DNA of 64,000 bases from positions 1-64,000 of the forward strand of contig JASANC010002279.1 of assembly GCA_030248135.1 (NCBI GenBank), in the 5' to 3' direction. Each line of letters starts with the position of its first letter. The stretch's first letter is position 1. This DNA is from Theristus sp. LFF4_11 (Eukaryota; Nematoda; Chromadorea; Monhysterida; Xyalidae). Positions 24,501 to 37,608 of this stretch are shown piece after piece. A program made the translations under genes and the position numbers. The notes beneath the pieces were generated by a model, which was not told the origin of the DNA, did no database searches, and saw only the letters and a program-made list of their open reading frames with translations.

Positions 24501-27500
24501 ACTTTTTGGAGCTCGTGAAAATCTGATGGTCTCTCAAGCACACAAAATTTGTGGTATTTACCACTGTGGTTCAGAATCTAAAACGCTGATTAGCTTCAGA
24601 AACAAATGAGAGCACGCCGAATCAGTGTTTTTACGGAACCCGCGACGTGACGATTGGACGCTTGATTTCATTTAGTTTATAACTTTCCCACAGGTACTCA
24701 GAAACATTGAAGTGCCGAAGCTTGGTGGTTTAGTATGGGGTGATTGGACGCTATGTATGCCAATACACTCGCCCGGAGAGGGCGTCACAGCCTGTAAGCC
24801 CCGCGTTGTCTTGATCTGTAGCACCGGTGATCCGAGTGTTTTCTCCGTTTGCGAAAACTTGTGTTGCACAGAGCATTGTCTCAGCAAGTTTGTTTCAGAT
24901 TCCACCGTGGCACCTCGCACACCACCAACGCTTTGGCATGCCGTACTCGATTGAGCAGATTCGACCAGCAGCCAACACCGGCCACTGCACCAATGCAAGT
25001 GCCCACTGTCCCGTTCCGCCCCGCTACGCCGTCGACAGCCCGTCTGTTGGCGATGAACACTTGCAATAATCTGGCTGACGCAATGCGTGACCAACTGAGG
25101 ACACACGTCACACAACGACTCGTCTATTCGACCGTTCATGAATGCATGCAACGGCCGTTGGATCAGTTGAGGGCGAAGGCTGCCGAATGGGTGTGTTTTT
25201 GTGATCCAATTTGGTTGCCTAGTGGCATTCGAGTGAGTGAAGCATCGGAATCTAGCGCATTGAGCCATAGGCCGTCTCGTCAACAAAGCTCAGACAAATC
25301 TGCAATGCGTCGAGGCACGAACAAGCAATAAAAACAGAGTTATGATTGACAATGGGAAGACTTTGCAAAATAGGAAAGCCGACATTTCAGAACGACGCTC
25401 ACCTTGACGTTGAGCGCAGTTCATCGAGACTCTCGAGTACAACATCAGTAGCGAATCAGCGTGTGTCACCAACAAAATCGTATACCACGGCGTCACCATC
25501 GCCGGAGAAAGTGGCGTTTGAGACAAAGCTGCGCGAAATATTGGACAGCGCAAATAAGACAGACAATGGCGGCGTTCAGTTCAGCTTGCGAAAGGCGATG
25601 CCGAAGATGCCGTCGTTCAAGGTTGGGCGTGAGCGATGGATGTTTGGGGCTTGGAGAGAGGAGACTTTCTGAAGACGATGCACTGTGTTGTAAACACAGC
25701 AGTGTTGCACTGTCACGAACACACACACACACACACGCTGCTGTACTGTAATATTACTTTGTATGTGTGTGTGTGTGTGCAGCATTACCGTGCGCATGGT
25801 CTTCAGACTAGAACTAAACCAGGAAATATGTGTGTGTAACGTGCTGATTGGCTTCCACAATACCAGTGGATTTGATTGATTGGTTATGGTTGAGACGAAT
25901 AATGCGAGTAATTCCCACATTTTTTTTTGCTTTGTTACAGAAGCAAACCGCGATTCCGCCAGCAAGCAAACACAAACCTGACCCTTCTATCCGTCGAAGC
26001 TCGTCTAGTGAAGCGAAAGAGCAAACCGATGAACAACAACATCGGACGGCAACACCAAAATCAGACATTACCGGTAAAACGAAGAAAAATCGACGGCGGA
26101 TATCTTCGAATAGTAGCAGTAGTGTTGCTGCTGAAAGCACTGCTGAAGAGGATGTGAGTTTTGTGAGGTTTTTCCAATTTCAAAGTTAGGTTTGGCTGCG
26201 GATTTATCAACAGCACAGCGCAACAATTCAAGATTTGCAAAGTGCAAGCTTGTCATGTATTTTTACCTTTCTGCTTTTTCATGCAAAAGCGTTCCACAAA
26301 AGAACTCCCGGGTTGATTTGTAATTCATTTTGGTTTCAGGAAACCGACAAACAAGACGAGCGATCCGTGCTGGACTCGGCTGATGAAACGCAACCGACTG
26401 GAGAAACAGAGTCGACGAAGACGGGCGACCTCTCCGACGAATCAGACGAGACGGACAGTGAAGAGAGTGAGGATGAAGAAGAGAAGGAGTCTGAGGAGGA
26501 CGTGGAGGAAGATGAAGACGACGACAATTCAAGTGTGGCGTCATCTGATGTGGAAATCGACAGAAAACAAAACCAAGAAGTGGACGATGCTGTTGGACAG
26601 CAGGAATCCGGTTACTCGGAGGAGGAGTCGGAAAGTGATTCAGACTCGGCGGAGGAATTCAGCGATGCGTTGCAACAGGAGGACGACAATGAGGAGAACG
26701 TCGACAGAGAGAATGAGTCCGATTTTGATGGAAACTCAGCTGGACAACGCAGCAGCGGACAGGATCGGCGGGTGGACGGGAGTCAACTGGCTGATGCGAA
26801 TGCACCCCGGTTGCCTGAGAGAACTCCGATGGAACAGTACGTTTAGTTTTCCGTTCGGCGGCGATTTCGTTCTGTTGTGTATGGTGGCTTAAAAAATATG
26901 TTTCTCTGCCAGATTCATTGTTCTGATCTGACTGACAATTGTAGCTCATTAGCGTGCTTAGTTTCAAATTATCTGAGTTTGAAATGGCACTCTTCCTTTT
27001 TTTGAAGTCAAGATGTGTTTTTTGCATAATCATGTCACTTCGTAAACAATACAGGTCATTGTTTCAGGACTGATTCGACCGATATTCAATCAGATTTGAT
27101 CAAACCGTCCACCGAAGCGGAACCAGGTTCCAACGAGCAAACTGAATGGCAAGACCGGCGCATGGTGGTGCCGAGCGACACTCCGTACCAACCACTGCTG
27201 TTCGATCACTCCTACAGTCAACCGCCGCGCACCCCAACGCCCCCGCCATTTCTGCCACTGATCACCCCGGAGAGCATATTGTCAAGTCAGAAGCAACAAC
27301 TGAAACGTGGCGTCCTGACCGTGGGCCCGTTGATAGCAGAGCCGCAAGTGCAGCCGGTGAAACAGAAGCTGTTCAGGAAGCGCACGCTCGACGAACAGCA
27401 GAAACTGTTGTACTCGTTGCAGCGCGCCGGATTCGTGGACTTTGAGGATGAGAAGTGAGTGGTGTCGGACGCATTGGTTTTTTTTTGACGGAACAAGTTG

Positions 27501-29343
27501 TACCTGTCTCGTGGCTTGCGTGGACTCATTTTCCGTGCAACTGCGAGGAGTGGATCGACGGGTGTAATGATGGGTGCCGTTCTTGACGGCGTTCTTTGGC
27601 CGCTTTTGTGGGTTAGCCGATTATCGTTAACCCCAGCTAAAAAGCTCGTCGAAATTCCTGTTCGTTGGTACGATAGAAGTGGTGAAACCACCAGCTGCAC
27701 GTGCACTGATTGGCTGATTGGTGTTATGCAGCGAGTCAAGGCAGCAAACATCTCTTAAAGTCATATTATCGTGCAGGGTCACAGCGTCTTACGTGCATGC
27801 ACCCATCTCAGGTATCTCCGGCAAGCGCACGAGACTTCCGAATGGAAGGGCGTGCTGCCATTCACGGCGGCCGTCCGTCCCGCATCGCCCGTGTTCACCG
27901 GGGGCGGCAAGAAACGTCGCGCTTCGAACGCGATCGACGATGAGCTGGCCGATGTCGTACCGCACAAGACGGGCTCGGCACGCACCGAGGGCTTCTACAA
28001 GCTGACCGCGATGGCGAAACGGGCGCGGATGATACGACAGACGCAGCGCAGCTATGAGCGGACGCCGTTGCAGAGTCAACAGGTGCGGCTTTTTAGTTGG
28101 TTTGTTTTTTGGAACGTTTTGTCGGTTTGTGAACTAATGACATGCGCAACGTTGGCTCTGTTTGCGGTTTCACCAGGCAGACGCACACGCGAACCTGCCA
28201 AGATGTTTTTAATCATAGCGGGTCTTGTATTCAAATCGTCGGCAAACCAAGAAGCCGCCACGGTCAACCGTTCTTTTCAGGATATCACCGAAGCAAAGAA
28301 GATCGCACAAGTCGAACGTGAGAATCGTTCGTTGACGCGGCGACTCGCGGCTGGACTCGGCTCGTCGACAGATAGTCTGCTGAAAATGAACCAGCTCAAG
28401 GTTTGTGGACGCCGCTTAGACCAAATGTCTAGTCCTAGCCTGTTTAATTCTGTGTCACCTTTCAATAGTTACTTTGATTGGTAGCATTTATCAAGGCCAA
28501 GGCACCTCGTTCCGTTGTTCCAATCCACTTGTGACATGACAGATGTGGTGAATTCTGTTTGAAAAAACTCAGTTCCGAAATTCGCTGTTGCTTTATTTTC
28601 AGTTCCGCAAGAAGATGGTGAAATTCGCGCGATCGTCGATCCACGGCTGGGGTTTGTTCGCGTTGGAGCGAATGTACGCCGACGAAATGATCATCGAATA
28701 CGTCGGTGAATTGATACGCCTGAACGTCTGTGACAAGCGAGAGCAGGCCTATGAACGACTCGGCATCGGCAGTTCGTATTTGTTTCGCATAGACAATGAT
28801 TATGCGATTGACGCGACGAAAAAGGGCGGCATAGCTCGATTCATAAATCACTCGTGTCAGGTTGGTTGAGCAATTCGGCTTGGAACGTCATTTGAATGAA
28901 TGGATGGCGTTGGTATTTGTGCAACACCGCAACAACACGTACACGTGCAGGGTTGTTTGACCTTTCGTAGCTGGCTGATGCTTTTTAAACTAATTATTAT
29001 CCTGATGGTTGTAAGCGATTGATTTCAGTGCGTGTGTGTCCGTTTCAATCAATCAAGTTTATTTGTATGCCTCACGGCCAGTTCACATCGACACAAAACT
29101 TCCATTATGCAAACAAAAGAAACGATGTCACAAAAAAACGTTCACTGTGTTCTTTTTCATTCTGTTCAGCCTTCGTGCTACGCAAAGATCATCACAGTCG
29201 AGGGCTCGAAGCGGATCGTGATCTACGCGAAGCGAACGATCAACGTTGGCGAGGAAATCACGTACGATTACAAGTTCCCATTGGAAGACACGAAAATCCC
29301 GTGCCTCTGCGGGGCGCCCAACTGTCGAAAAACGTTGAACTGA
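18533..29343 (+). CDS. SETD1: SETD1/Set1 histone H3K4 methyltransferase, 20 exons
   Basis: Exons: 18533-18703, 18952-19053, 19146-19271, 19879-20023, 20425-20690, 20872-21249, 21443-21893, 22070-22256, 22591-22879, 23154-23696, 23943-24475, 24899-25190, 25391-25621, 25941-26153, 26340-26836, 27068-27454, 27812-28082, 28281-28400, 28603-28860, 29170-29343. Every junction agrees in phase, giving 1877 residues, close to human SETD1A/B. Order: N-terminal block ([12 protein letters not shown]), RRM (about 92-182), long Pro/Arg-Ser/acidic disordered middle, Win motif [12 protein letters not shown] (about 1657) that binds WDR5, n-SET, SET (about 1738-1860) with HGWGLFA, EYVGE and YDYKFPLED, and post-[16 protein letters not shown]. 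The enzyme methylates H3K4 within COMPASS in the nucleus. The usual NHSCxPNC reads NHSCQPSC here. A simple-repeat hairpin and a possible SINE fragment lie in introns. Confidence 0.97.
25720..25780. repeat. Paired (AC)n and (TG)n microsatellites
   Basis: An AC run at about 25720-25736 and a TG run at about 25763-25779 lie 26 bases apart in a SETD1 intron. They are mutually complementary, so the intron could form a hairpin. Confidence 0.8.
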
Positions 29344-30290
29344 ATCGCTTTCAGTTTTGGTGACTCAGTATATTATTGGATTATTTGGGAGAAACGATAC
29401 CAAATTTCGGCACTTTCTTGATATTCGACGATCCCGGCTTGCTCGCTGTATCAGTGAGCGTTTGATTGTTGCGAAATTTGTTTTTTTGTTCAAGTTTCAA
29501 TAAGACACGCTCAGGGCGTACCGGTTTCTTGCTCTGTTCTACCGATGTTTTTTATTGTTTTGGTTTGTTTTATGTTTTTGAAAGGCGTTTTTTTTCTCAC
29601 TTTCTTTCAACTTTCAACCAATGCTAGTCGCTAGGTGAGGTGTGAGAGCGTAGCTGGAATGCTGTTCTTATTTAGCTGACTCTTTTTAGACTGTTTTTGT
29701 TATTAACTTTGCTTGGTTATTCCAGATATCGCTAGCATATTATTGTGGATCGCACATTTTCTCACTACCTTTTCACTTTGCACCATCGTGTGAATGTTTT
29801 TGTATTTGTCACATTTTATATTCGTGTAAAGTATCAGGTTAGCTAGTGTTCTTTTTGATTCTGCTTGTTTGTTTCAAAAATCGGAGTGGTGGTCAGTCAG
29901 TTATTAAAAATAGTTGGTTTTTCGACCTCATTTTGGTAAAAGTTGCTTCGAAGTCAAAAGCTTGTTAATTTCAGGTTGCATTTTGGGCACGAATGTTCAA
30001 TCCCGAAACTTTTCGTTTTTTTGTTGGTTATCGTCTGTCACTGTGGTTAATGTTGTTGCTCTGGTACTTCCAAATAATTTTAATTCAGGAATTTGTCCTC
30101 TCACAAAATTTAATACTTGGTGTCATACGCTTATCAAAATCGTTCGTACATTGCTGTAGTTTGTGTCTGTGACCGGAAGAGAAATACTTGATAAAACGAG
30201 GATAAACGGATCGATTATGGATTACTTTAAGATTACTAGGGTTTTGTGTAACACCTCAAGTGAAGAGGTTATTTATTTGAAAAAAAGTTG
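29344..30290. other. SETD1 3' flank and gap before MMAB
   Basis: T-rich sequence after the SETD1 stop, most likely 3' UTR and intergenic DNA. No exon, RNA gene or repeat border is visible. Confidence 0.45.
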
Positions 30291-32276
30291 ATGAGATGTG
30301 GGTTCCTGAAAAATTCAGCGTGCGTTCAAAAGATGTTATCGTGTCGCTGGTTTCCACGGCTTCAACTAAAAAGCAGAGCTATTAGATTCGGGCATTGTGC
30401 GACATTCTCTTTGCGGCAGACGCCGATGTGCGAATTGAGAACTGCTGCCCGTGTTTCTAATTCGAAAGAATCTGCGGGAAACGCGGCGACAGTGAATCGG
30501 TTCAAGCCGGGACGGGGCACCGGTGACCAAGGTACAGTGATATTAGCCAATTGGCTGCTTTGAAAGTTTGAAAGTCGTGCGCGCTGATTAGTCGTGTACA
30601 ATGTGAGACACGTGTGCTTGATTACCACGCAGTATTTAGTAAGCAGCAAGGTTTGTTGTTGGTCCGCGGTTCATCGCGGGCAAGTTGACAGAAAAGAAGT
30701 GGCTGAAGAGTGTGTGGCAAGGTAGGTTGCTGAGCGAATGCAAGTCCCTGTCGCTTTGTTGTTGTTCAATGCCGCCACTGCGGAAAGCTGTCAGAGTGGC
30801 GTCAGCCAGGCTGCATGCACGACCACCTGCAGAACGCGAAGGCTCGCTCGGACGCTCGCGCACAGCAAGCATTCCTGTACTGATGGTTTGCGACGTTGAC
30901 ACAAGCACCGTCACTGCTCTCAACGGCTCAACCACTGAAGTCTCACGCAGGCCGCTCATCGCTCTACACAAATGAACGCCTGTGGAAGGACGAGCGCATC
31001 TTTGAGTCGCTCGGCTGTCTGGATGAACTCAGCTCAAACCTTGGACTGTGCCGTCAGTTGGCATACGACCGTGGACTGTTTGACGTTGCCGAACTGTTGC
31101 TGAAGGTGTTGTACATAAAGTTCTGTTTGTGTGGAGAAACTGGCGTAAACAGCTAGCGCAGTGCATGTCACGTAAACAGCTGCAATTTGTGCATTACTGG
31201 CATGCTAATTGGCTGCATCGAGCTCGGCAGGGCAGACCAATCAGTGAGCCCGATTTAAAGCAGAACCAATCAGCTATTGATTGGTTGCCTATGATTGCCT
31301 ATGATTATAAACAGTTCCACTATGTCTGACTCTGACATTCATCATGGATTCTTTCTGCAGCTCCAGTGTTGCCTACAGGACATTGGTTCGCATGTGGCCA
31401 CGCCACAAGCGTCCGTCAGTGAACGTCGTTCAACGCAGCATCGCATTGGTCGGTGATTTTTTGGTATGAAAACAAATTAGATTCAATTCTGTTAAAACTG
31501 TTATTAATTTTAAATCATCTCGGCTTACAGAGCGCACAAAGTTCGACTCGGATTTAGTGGCGGAATTGGACGCTTGGATCGATGAACACGCTGAACCGCT
31601 CCCGCCGTTGAAGCAATTCATTCTGCCCGTGAGTGTTTTGGTTTTGTTTTTGTTGGGACTTGTCCCAATCAAGTGCTGGTGTTAATGGGAAGCGAAGCGA
31701 AGCACTTCACAGTTCTTCCACTCATCTTTAGCACACCGTGTCATGGCTACGCGGAAACGAGAAGGTTACTTTTCTAACAATTTGGCTGGTTCGATTTGCA
31801 ATTTTCTCAACAGGGTGGTGGCGTGCTTGCGTGCCAGCTGCACGTGGCTCGCTCGATCTGCAGACGCACAGAGCGATGCCTTGCGAGTTTGATCAGACAA
31901 CAATCGATTGAGGAGCCCGCGTATAAATACGTCAATAGGTCCGTGGCGTTTCGAAAGTGTCGTCCCTGGCATTTTATTCGGGCTTTGAATTCTGAGAGTA
32001 CACGAACGAATTCTATTTTCGAGCTCGAACATACTAGCGCTCAAATGATTGGTTGGTTGACTGATTGGTCGAACGATCCCTCATCATGCAGCCAATTGGC
32101 GTGCTAATTTTGAATTTTTGTCAGTTTTCTCAATCTCAAACTTTCTCATCAGGTTAAGCGACTTCCTGTTCGTGCTAGCGAGGCGTGCGTGCCAGTTGGA
32201 GGGCGAGTCGGAAGTGCTCTATCAAAAGCCAGACACTTTTGCGGTGCCCCGCAAGTGGGCAACTCGGAAACTATAA
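30291..32276 (+). CDS. MMAB: Cob(I)yrinic acid a,c-diamide adenosyltransferase, mitochondrial
   Basis: Exons 30291-30531, 30951-31105, 31361-31448, 31531-31628, 31814-31938, 32153-32276; all phases agree, giving 276 residues, close to the family's usual 230-250 plus a leader. The first exon is Arg/Lys-rich without acids, a likely mitochondrial presequence, and ends in the ATP-binding start (RGTGDQG, continued as RSSLYTNER). Then follow GCLDELSSNLG, the helix with SICRRTERCLAS (the Arg-rich ATP/cobalamin site) and LSDFLFVLARRACQLEG. The enzyme transfers the 5'-deoxyadenosyl group of ATP to cob(I)alamin, making the coenzyme for methylmalonyl-CoA mutase. The third exon's donor (ATTG then GTCGGT) is the least certain junction. 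It ends 199 bp from the convergent SBSPON-like gene. Confidence 0.95.
31198..31248 (+). repeat. Short CCAAT-containing hairpin module in a MMAB intron
   Basis: TGGCATGCTAATTGGCTGCA is followed about 15 bases on by GACCAATCAGTGAG. Near-identical two-part modules occur at 49136-49180 (DDX42 intron, same orientation) and 32060-32108 (MMAB intron, inverted), and shorter versions elsewhere. The inner words ATTGGCTG and CCAATCAG can pair, so each module may be a tiny hairpin element. Confidence 0.6.
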
Positions 32277-32475
32277 CACTTGTATTGTTTGTTACCATAG
32301 GCTGTTTCATGTTTTAATTCACTGTAAAAGCAAGTCTATATGGCAGTAGCAAACAGAGTGGCAACAAAAATGCAGTGGTGCTATTTACAGCTTGTCAATT
32401 AAAATATCAGAGTCATCAACATCAACATCAATATCATGAGGATATGATGATATCAGTAAAAGCAATAACCGGCCA

Positions 32476-35360
32476 CTAAACGAAAATATACTCTGCCGTC
32501 TGGCACTCGCTGTCCGATCGTTCAATTTGCGTCCACCATCCAAAACAGTATTCGTATTGTTTCAAACTGGCCATTTTCCAAATCGATGTCACATTCGCCA
32601 GTCCAATGCCGATACACCTGGAATGGAAGTTGAAGTTCTGGTTTTCAGGAAATTTGGGTCGCATGAGTCAAACTGCTTCCTAGATTGCTTCTTGGAAAAA
32701 AACTGAGGCCTAATTGTTGGGAAGTCTCTCAGTTTTGCAGTGATTAAAAAGTTCCCTTCGTGTCTTTTTAAAACCAGAACTTTTTTTGTGGAAACAAACT
32801 GAAACCACCACCCACCGGTTTTTGCTGCTCGAAACGGCCGTTGGCTGACATTCAACTTGAACAGCGTCAACACCGGCAGCCAGCGTTTCCTTCATTGGTG
32901 CAGTTTTGCAATGTCGATTCAGCCACTTCGGTCGAAACGTCACGCAGGTGGTGCTGTAAAAGGTACATACCTAGGATGTTCTGGTGGTCAGCATTGAAAT
33001 CGAACATTATTTCTTGTTTTGTCAAACTTCGTTCTGACCACATGCAGCAAGGTCAAATCTGTTGAGCCTGTTCGTACTTGATGTCTTCACTGGTCGTATT
33101 GCGTCGGTCGACATTGTACGTCATACTTGGGTATTTGTCCGTTCGGCGTGCTTCCGCGTATTTGTACGGTAGAATCAACGCCACTTCTGGAAAGAAATTG
33201 CTACAGACTAACAGCAAACTAGCATTTTCAAACGGTGAACCATGAACAGAGTCCGGTGTACCACCACTGCGTTGGGTGACCACTCACCATTGAGCAGCTC
33301 GTTGCACGCACTGTAGCAACCCTTTGTCTCCATTAAATGTTCGCACTTTTTGCCACTCATGGTCGGTGCTTGCTCGATTGTCCGTCGACGTATCTGCACT
33401 CCGTTTCCACAATGCTTCGACAGTTCGTTGTTTTGGCCGGCATGTTCCAAGTTGGATTCATTCTGTTCTGCGCTCTTCATTTGTGAATACGGACCGCAAG
33501 TGCCCCACGAAGACCAGGGTGACAGAGTGCAGTCGGTCGCTGGAAACGTACATTGCATTTGGAAACTTCGGTTTTTTTTGAAAGAGAAACGACTTGGCGA
33601 AACACGTTTACCATGCATTTTGAACCTATTCCAGGTTTGCTTTCAGATCTTTTCATGAGGGTCAATCAATGGGTCACCTGATTTTCGAGGTACACACCAT
33701 TCCCTTCCCTCCTCGAAAATCCGGTGACGTCCATTCCAAAAGGTTACAGGAGTTTACTGACTGTTAGAATCGTTTGAAAGAACACCAAGTTGAACTGTTT
33801 CGCTAACGTCTGCAGAAATCGACGAAATCGTGGCAACAGTCATTCAGCAGCAAACAGTCTGCGTCACAGTAGCAACGGTCGCTGGCAGGCGGCAGAAAGC
33901 TGCGGCCCAGGACGATCGGTGGTGATGCGATCGAATAGACGAGACGGCGGCGACGACGGCTAGGTGCGTCCGCGGGCTCGTTTAGAACTCGGTACCTTTG
34001 TGAAATATGCGGTGGTTTTTCATTTTCTTGTCACACAACCGTTAATCGAGATACCACTTCAATTTGAACTGCGCTAAGAAGACGGGGATACTAAAACTAC
34101 TAAAATGCACGTGGAGTTATATATAACAGTGTCACTGTAAAAATCTTTGTCGCCGTTTTCGTCGCCCGTTTTCTCAGTTTTTTAAATAAAAATTCAAACC
34201 TAAAATTCTGTACCTCATCACCAAATCCGACGTCTTTTTGCCAACTTCCTCGTTGCTTCGACGAGCGTCAAGCCCGAAATAGAATTTGTACTTTTCGCTC
34301 TTACTGCTGCTGTTGCCATCAGTTTCGTTGTTGTTCTCAGTCAATGCAACCTCAATAGTCTCTTCTACTATGGTTTCCTGGTGCTGGTGGTCAGGTGCTG
34401 TTTCTCGAAAGTCTCCAATATCACCACTTCCTTCTTCGTTTCCGATGTTATTGTCATCGTTATTGTTGTCGTATTTTAAAGGCGTTCCATCATAATTCGC
34501 CATCGATTGGCCATCAATAAAGTTGCGATCGAGAATGCGCCTCCCAATCACTCTGCCGTCACTCAGCACGTCAACCACAATGTACGACTCCTGCGTGTGA
34601 CGCGCCTCTTGAAAGTTTCGCTCTTGTTCTGTCGACCAATGTTGGCCGAATTCGCTGTCGGTGGCACCGGAGGACTCCAGTTCCTCAGCACTGTCGTCTT
34701 GTTGTTCCTCTGGAAAATTGTGATACTTGGTTGGAGATCATAAATCACGATGGTTTCCAAAAAATCACAATGATCGAAAACTGTAAATCACCAAATTGCC
34801 CTGGTCGGTCGATAAGAGAGGTGACATGACGTTGACAGTTTTACGGTATTTGACGATTTCAGTTTAAAAAGACTGTGATTGTAATAATTGTTGACATCAC
34901 TGAGAAAAGTGAGCCAACACAATCTTGCTGAAACAATGTTGCCAAAGGAAAAAACGATGACGATTTTGTTGACTTGTTTTTTGGGTTGTTCACATGTTTC
35001 TCAGTGTGTCAAGTATGATGCAGATGCACCGAAAAAATGAGGTTCAGCAGCGTTTCCTTAATGTGCTGCATATTGATTCAAATCAAGACCATACTCATAG
35101 ATTCATAGAAGTTTATGGTCACTGACAGAAAGTGCACCTTGGTTTTGTTCAGACGACTTCAGCTGCGGACGGCCATCGCCACTGCCACCGACGACACTCT
35201 CGCCCTCCTCTCTCGCATAGCAGTGAATGTCGCGCGTTGGACAACACAGCTGGCTGCGTCGGCAGCTGAACTGATTGCCAGTCACAGCCAGTACGCCGTC
35301 GACTGACAGGCTTGTTAGAATGAACAGTACTGCTACCACGAAACAACATGACCGTAACAT
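32476..35360 (-). CDS. SBSPON: SBSPON-like secreted protein: split somatomedin-B, TSP1 and conserved C-terminal domain
   Basis: Minus-strand exons 35360-35138, 34709-34214, 33899-33808, 33539-33288, 33186-33078, 32953-32816, 32617-32476; all phases agree, 483 residues. Exon 1 gives a signal peptide and the first half of a somatomedin-B domain (CCPTRDIHCYARE). Exon 2 is a long acidic Asn/Glu-rich insert of about 165 residues. Exon 3 has the second half (RCYCDADC, NDCCHDF). Exon 4 is a thrombospondin type 1 repeat (DCTLSPWSSWGTC, CGNGVQIRRR). The rest matches the C-terminal domain of SBSPON in its cysteines and ending (RPKWLNRHC, VECQP, YIFV). All ten somatomedin-B cysteines of SBSPON are present once the insert is ignored. 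The product should be an extracellular-matrix glycoprotein. The insert makes it about twice the usual length. Confidence 0.85.
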
Positions 35361-37599
35361 GATATCGCGCGACTTTTCCTGAAATGTGTATGTTTGCAAA
35401 ACTATGAACGCTCGTTTTTTTTGAAATCAACCACCAGTCAGAGATACACAGCAGCCACGCGACCAAGACGATTTGTTTCGGTTTTTTCTCGTCTACGGTC
35501 TTTTCGTTTTTTTGCTGTTCAGTCAGTTTCGAAGCGGGTTCGTCAGGTGCGTCCGGAGACTGCAAGGGACCTATGATGCGCGTGCTTTTTTCTGTTTTTT
35601 TTGTTTTGAAATTTGGTTCGGTAGCCGCAGAAAAACAAACGGCGACGCTAAACGGCCATTATTCATATTTTTTTCCCGTCAGTGTGGATTTTTCAAGACA
35701 AAAAAATTGACGGCACTTTGAGAAACGTGTGGTGGTCAACAATGTGTGTTATGAAGGAAACACATGCTGTCTCTCGCTCTCTCTGGTTTCACACAGCGCA
35801 ACGAATGAAGGAAGCCACATTTGAAATGATAAAGCCACACACACAAAGTTCCAGCATGACGCCACGGAAATGACAGGTAGTCAATTTTCGTCGTTGTTCA
35901 GTCTGGCTAGAAACTTTTCCTTTTAGAACAAGGAATAAGATATTTTTTGCAAAATGCAACATTCACAAAATGCACCTTCCGATGAGAATTGCAAGGAAGT
36001 AAACATTTGTCTCAAAGGAGGGCTCTCAAAGAAGCTACCTGTTTTTTCGTTTCTTTTGACAAGCTATATATTGTGTGTCGCTTGGGATCACTCATTCATC
36101 AGTGGCTTGCAAATATGCAAAAGTGTTATAAACGATTTTTAAAAACCGTTTTTGACGTTACACTAACACACACACACACACACATACACACACGTGTTTT
36201 AGCTTTATCTTTTCCCGTTTTTAAAACTTGTGTGTTTTTGCTTCTCACGACTGATCTGTTTATCTCTCCTGGGGCTGTCATATCAAATGACATAACTAAG
36301 TGCTCAAAACACAGATCATACCATAACGGCCTTCGGTTGAAATTTTGGCATTTTTCGACATCTTCATTATTATGGTTTAAGAGAGCTCCATTTTTTCCCG
36401 CAGTGCGTCGCCATGTGGCATCAAAACTACTGGTAATCTTGTAATTTACTTGTCGTTGTAACACGAATGCGAATATCCGCTGTTTACAAATAGTTGCTTC
36501 GGTAAATTTCAATTTTTATAATTTGGGTACAGTAACTACATTTGTACAACAAGAGCACTCGAAACCACGTGTGTTGCAAAACGCCGGCGCATTTTAACCG
36601 TTCTGGTCAAGGTTGTCAATAAATTAGTCACATCGGAACTATTCGCAACATTTCTGAACACTCCTTTCTCTCGGACGCACCAAGGCATGAAAATGATCAT
36701 TTTTGAAATAAAAAATTTGGTGGTTTTTACAGTTTGTAATAGCCTTGACAACCTGTTTAGATCAGAGAACAGTCATATAAGACGGTGATAAAAAAGACGC
36801 ATTCATTCTTCAAATTCAACTGTAGATGTCGCCAAAACGTCTGACTGCAAAATGTTACAGCTTTGTGTGTCGGGATGAAAATTAAATGTGACACTGGAGT
36901 ATAACGTTTTGAGATGCAGAAAATTAGTCAGAAAGGAGTTTTGTTTGCACATGAAGCTTCATTCATACAACGTGTATGGCGCACCTCTGAACCACCCACC
37001 AGGTAATAAAGTTATTTTTAAAGCTGTCACATATTGCATAATCGCAGTTGCATGTGTTCTGAAAAAATGAATGCAAAATAAATTGACAGCAAGGTCGCAA
37101 AAATTGAACGTTTTTTAATCAAATTATAGTGTCCGTGCAGACATAGTGGCATTCTTGGTGAAACAAACAAGGTCAACCGATATATTTGATTTACGGTCCC
37201 GGTAATATGAGCGTGACTTTTTATGAAAACCAGAAAAACTGCGTCTGCTTGTCAGAATGCAACAAGTCTCACACACATTTTGCCCATCAAAAGATACATA
37301 TTACAATGTTAATTATGTTTCTGTCAGTGTTTTAGTTGACGAAAAGTTGGTCGTTACACAGTTTTTAAAACAAACAGAAAGTGCTCGTTTTGAAGTCAAT
37401 TCATTTCAAAGTCACATCATTTCAGTTTCAATTTGTCTAAGCGTTTTGTTCAGCCTGCCAAAAAAAAGTTGACACAGCGTCTAACCACAGACAAGCTGGT
37501 GCAGATGTTGTTGGATAAGTGATAGGAGAATGATGCCGCACCTACATATTTCGAAACTTCAAAATTTTATTTTCACAATGCCTATCGAGTTCATCATGT
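35361..37599. other. No gene seen
   Basis: Upstream flank of the SBSPON-like gene and intergenic DNA. It includes a CA microsatellite at about 36166-36194. The open frames are short and isolated, without splice partners or recognisable motifs. Confidence 0.45.
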
Positions 37600-37608
37600 G
37601 ATGTACGT

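Noticed and set aside
24691..24735. Possible extra SETD1 exon after TTTCCCACAG
   Set aside because: It meets a stop in the required phase, whereas joining 24475 directly to 24899 keeps the frame and continues into a conserved helical stretch.
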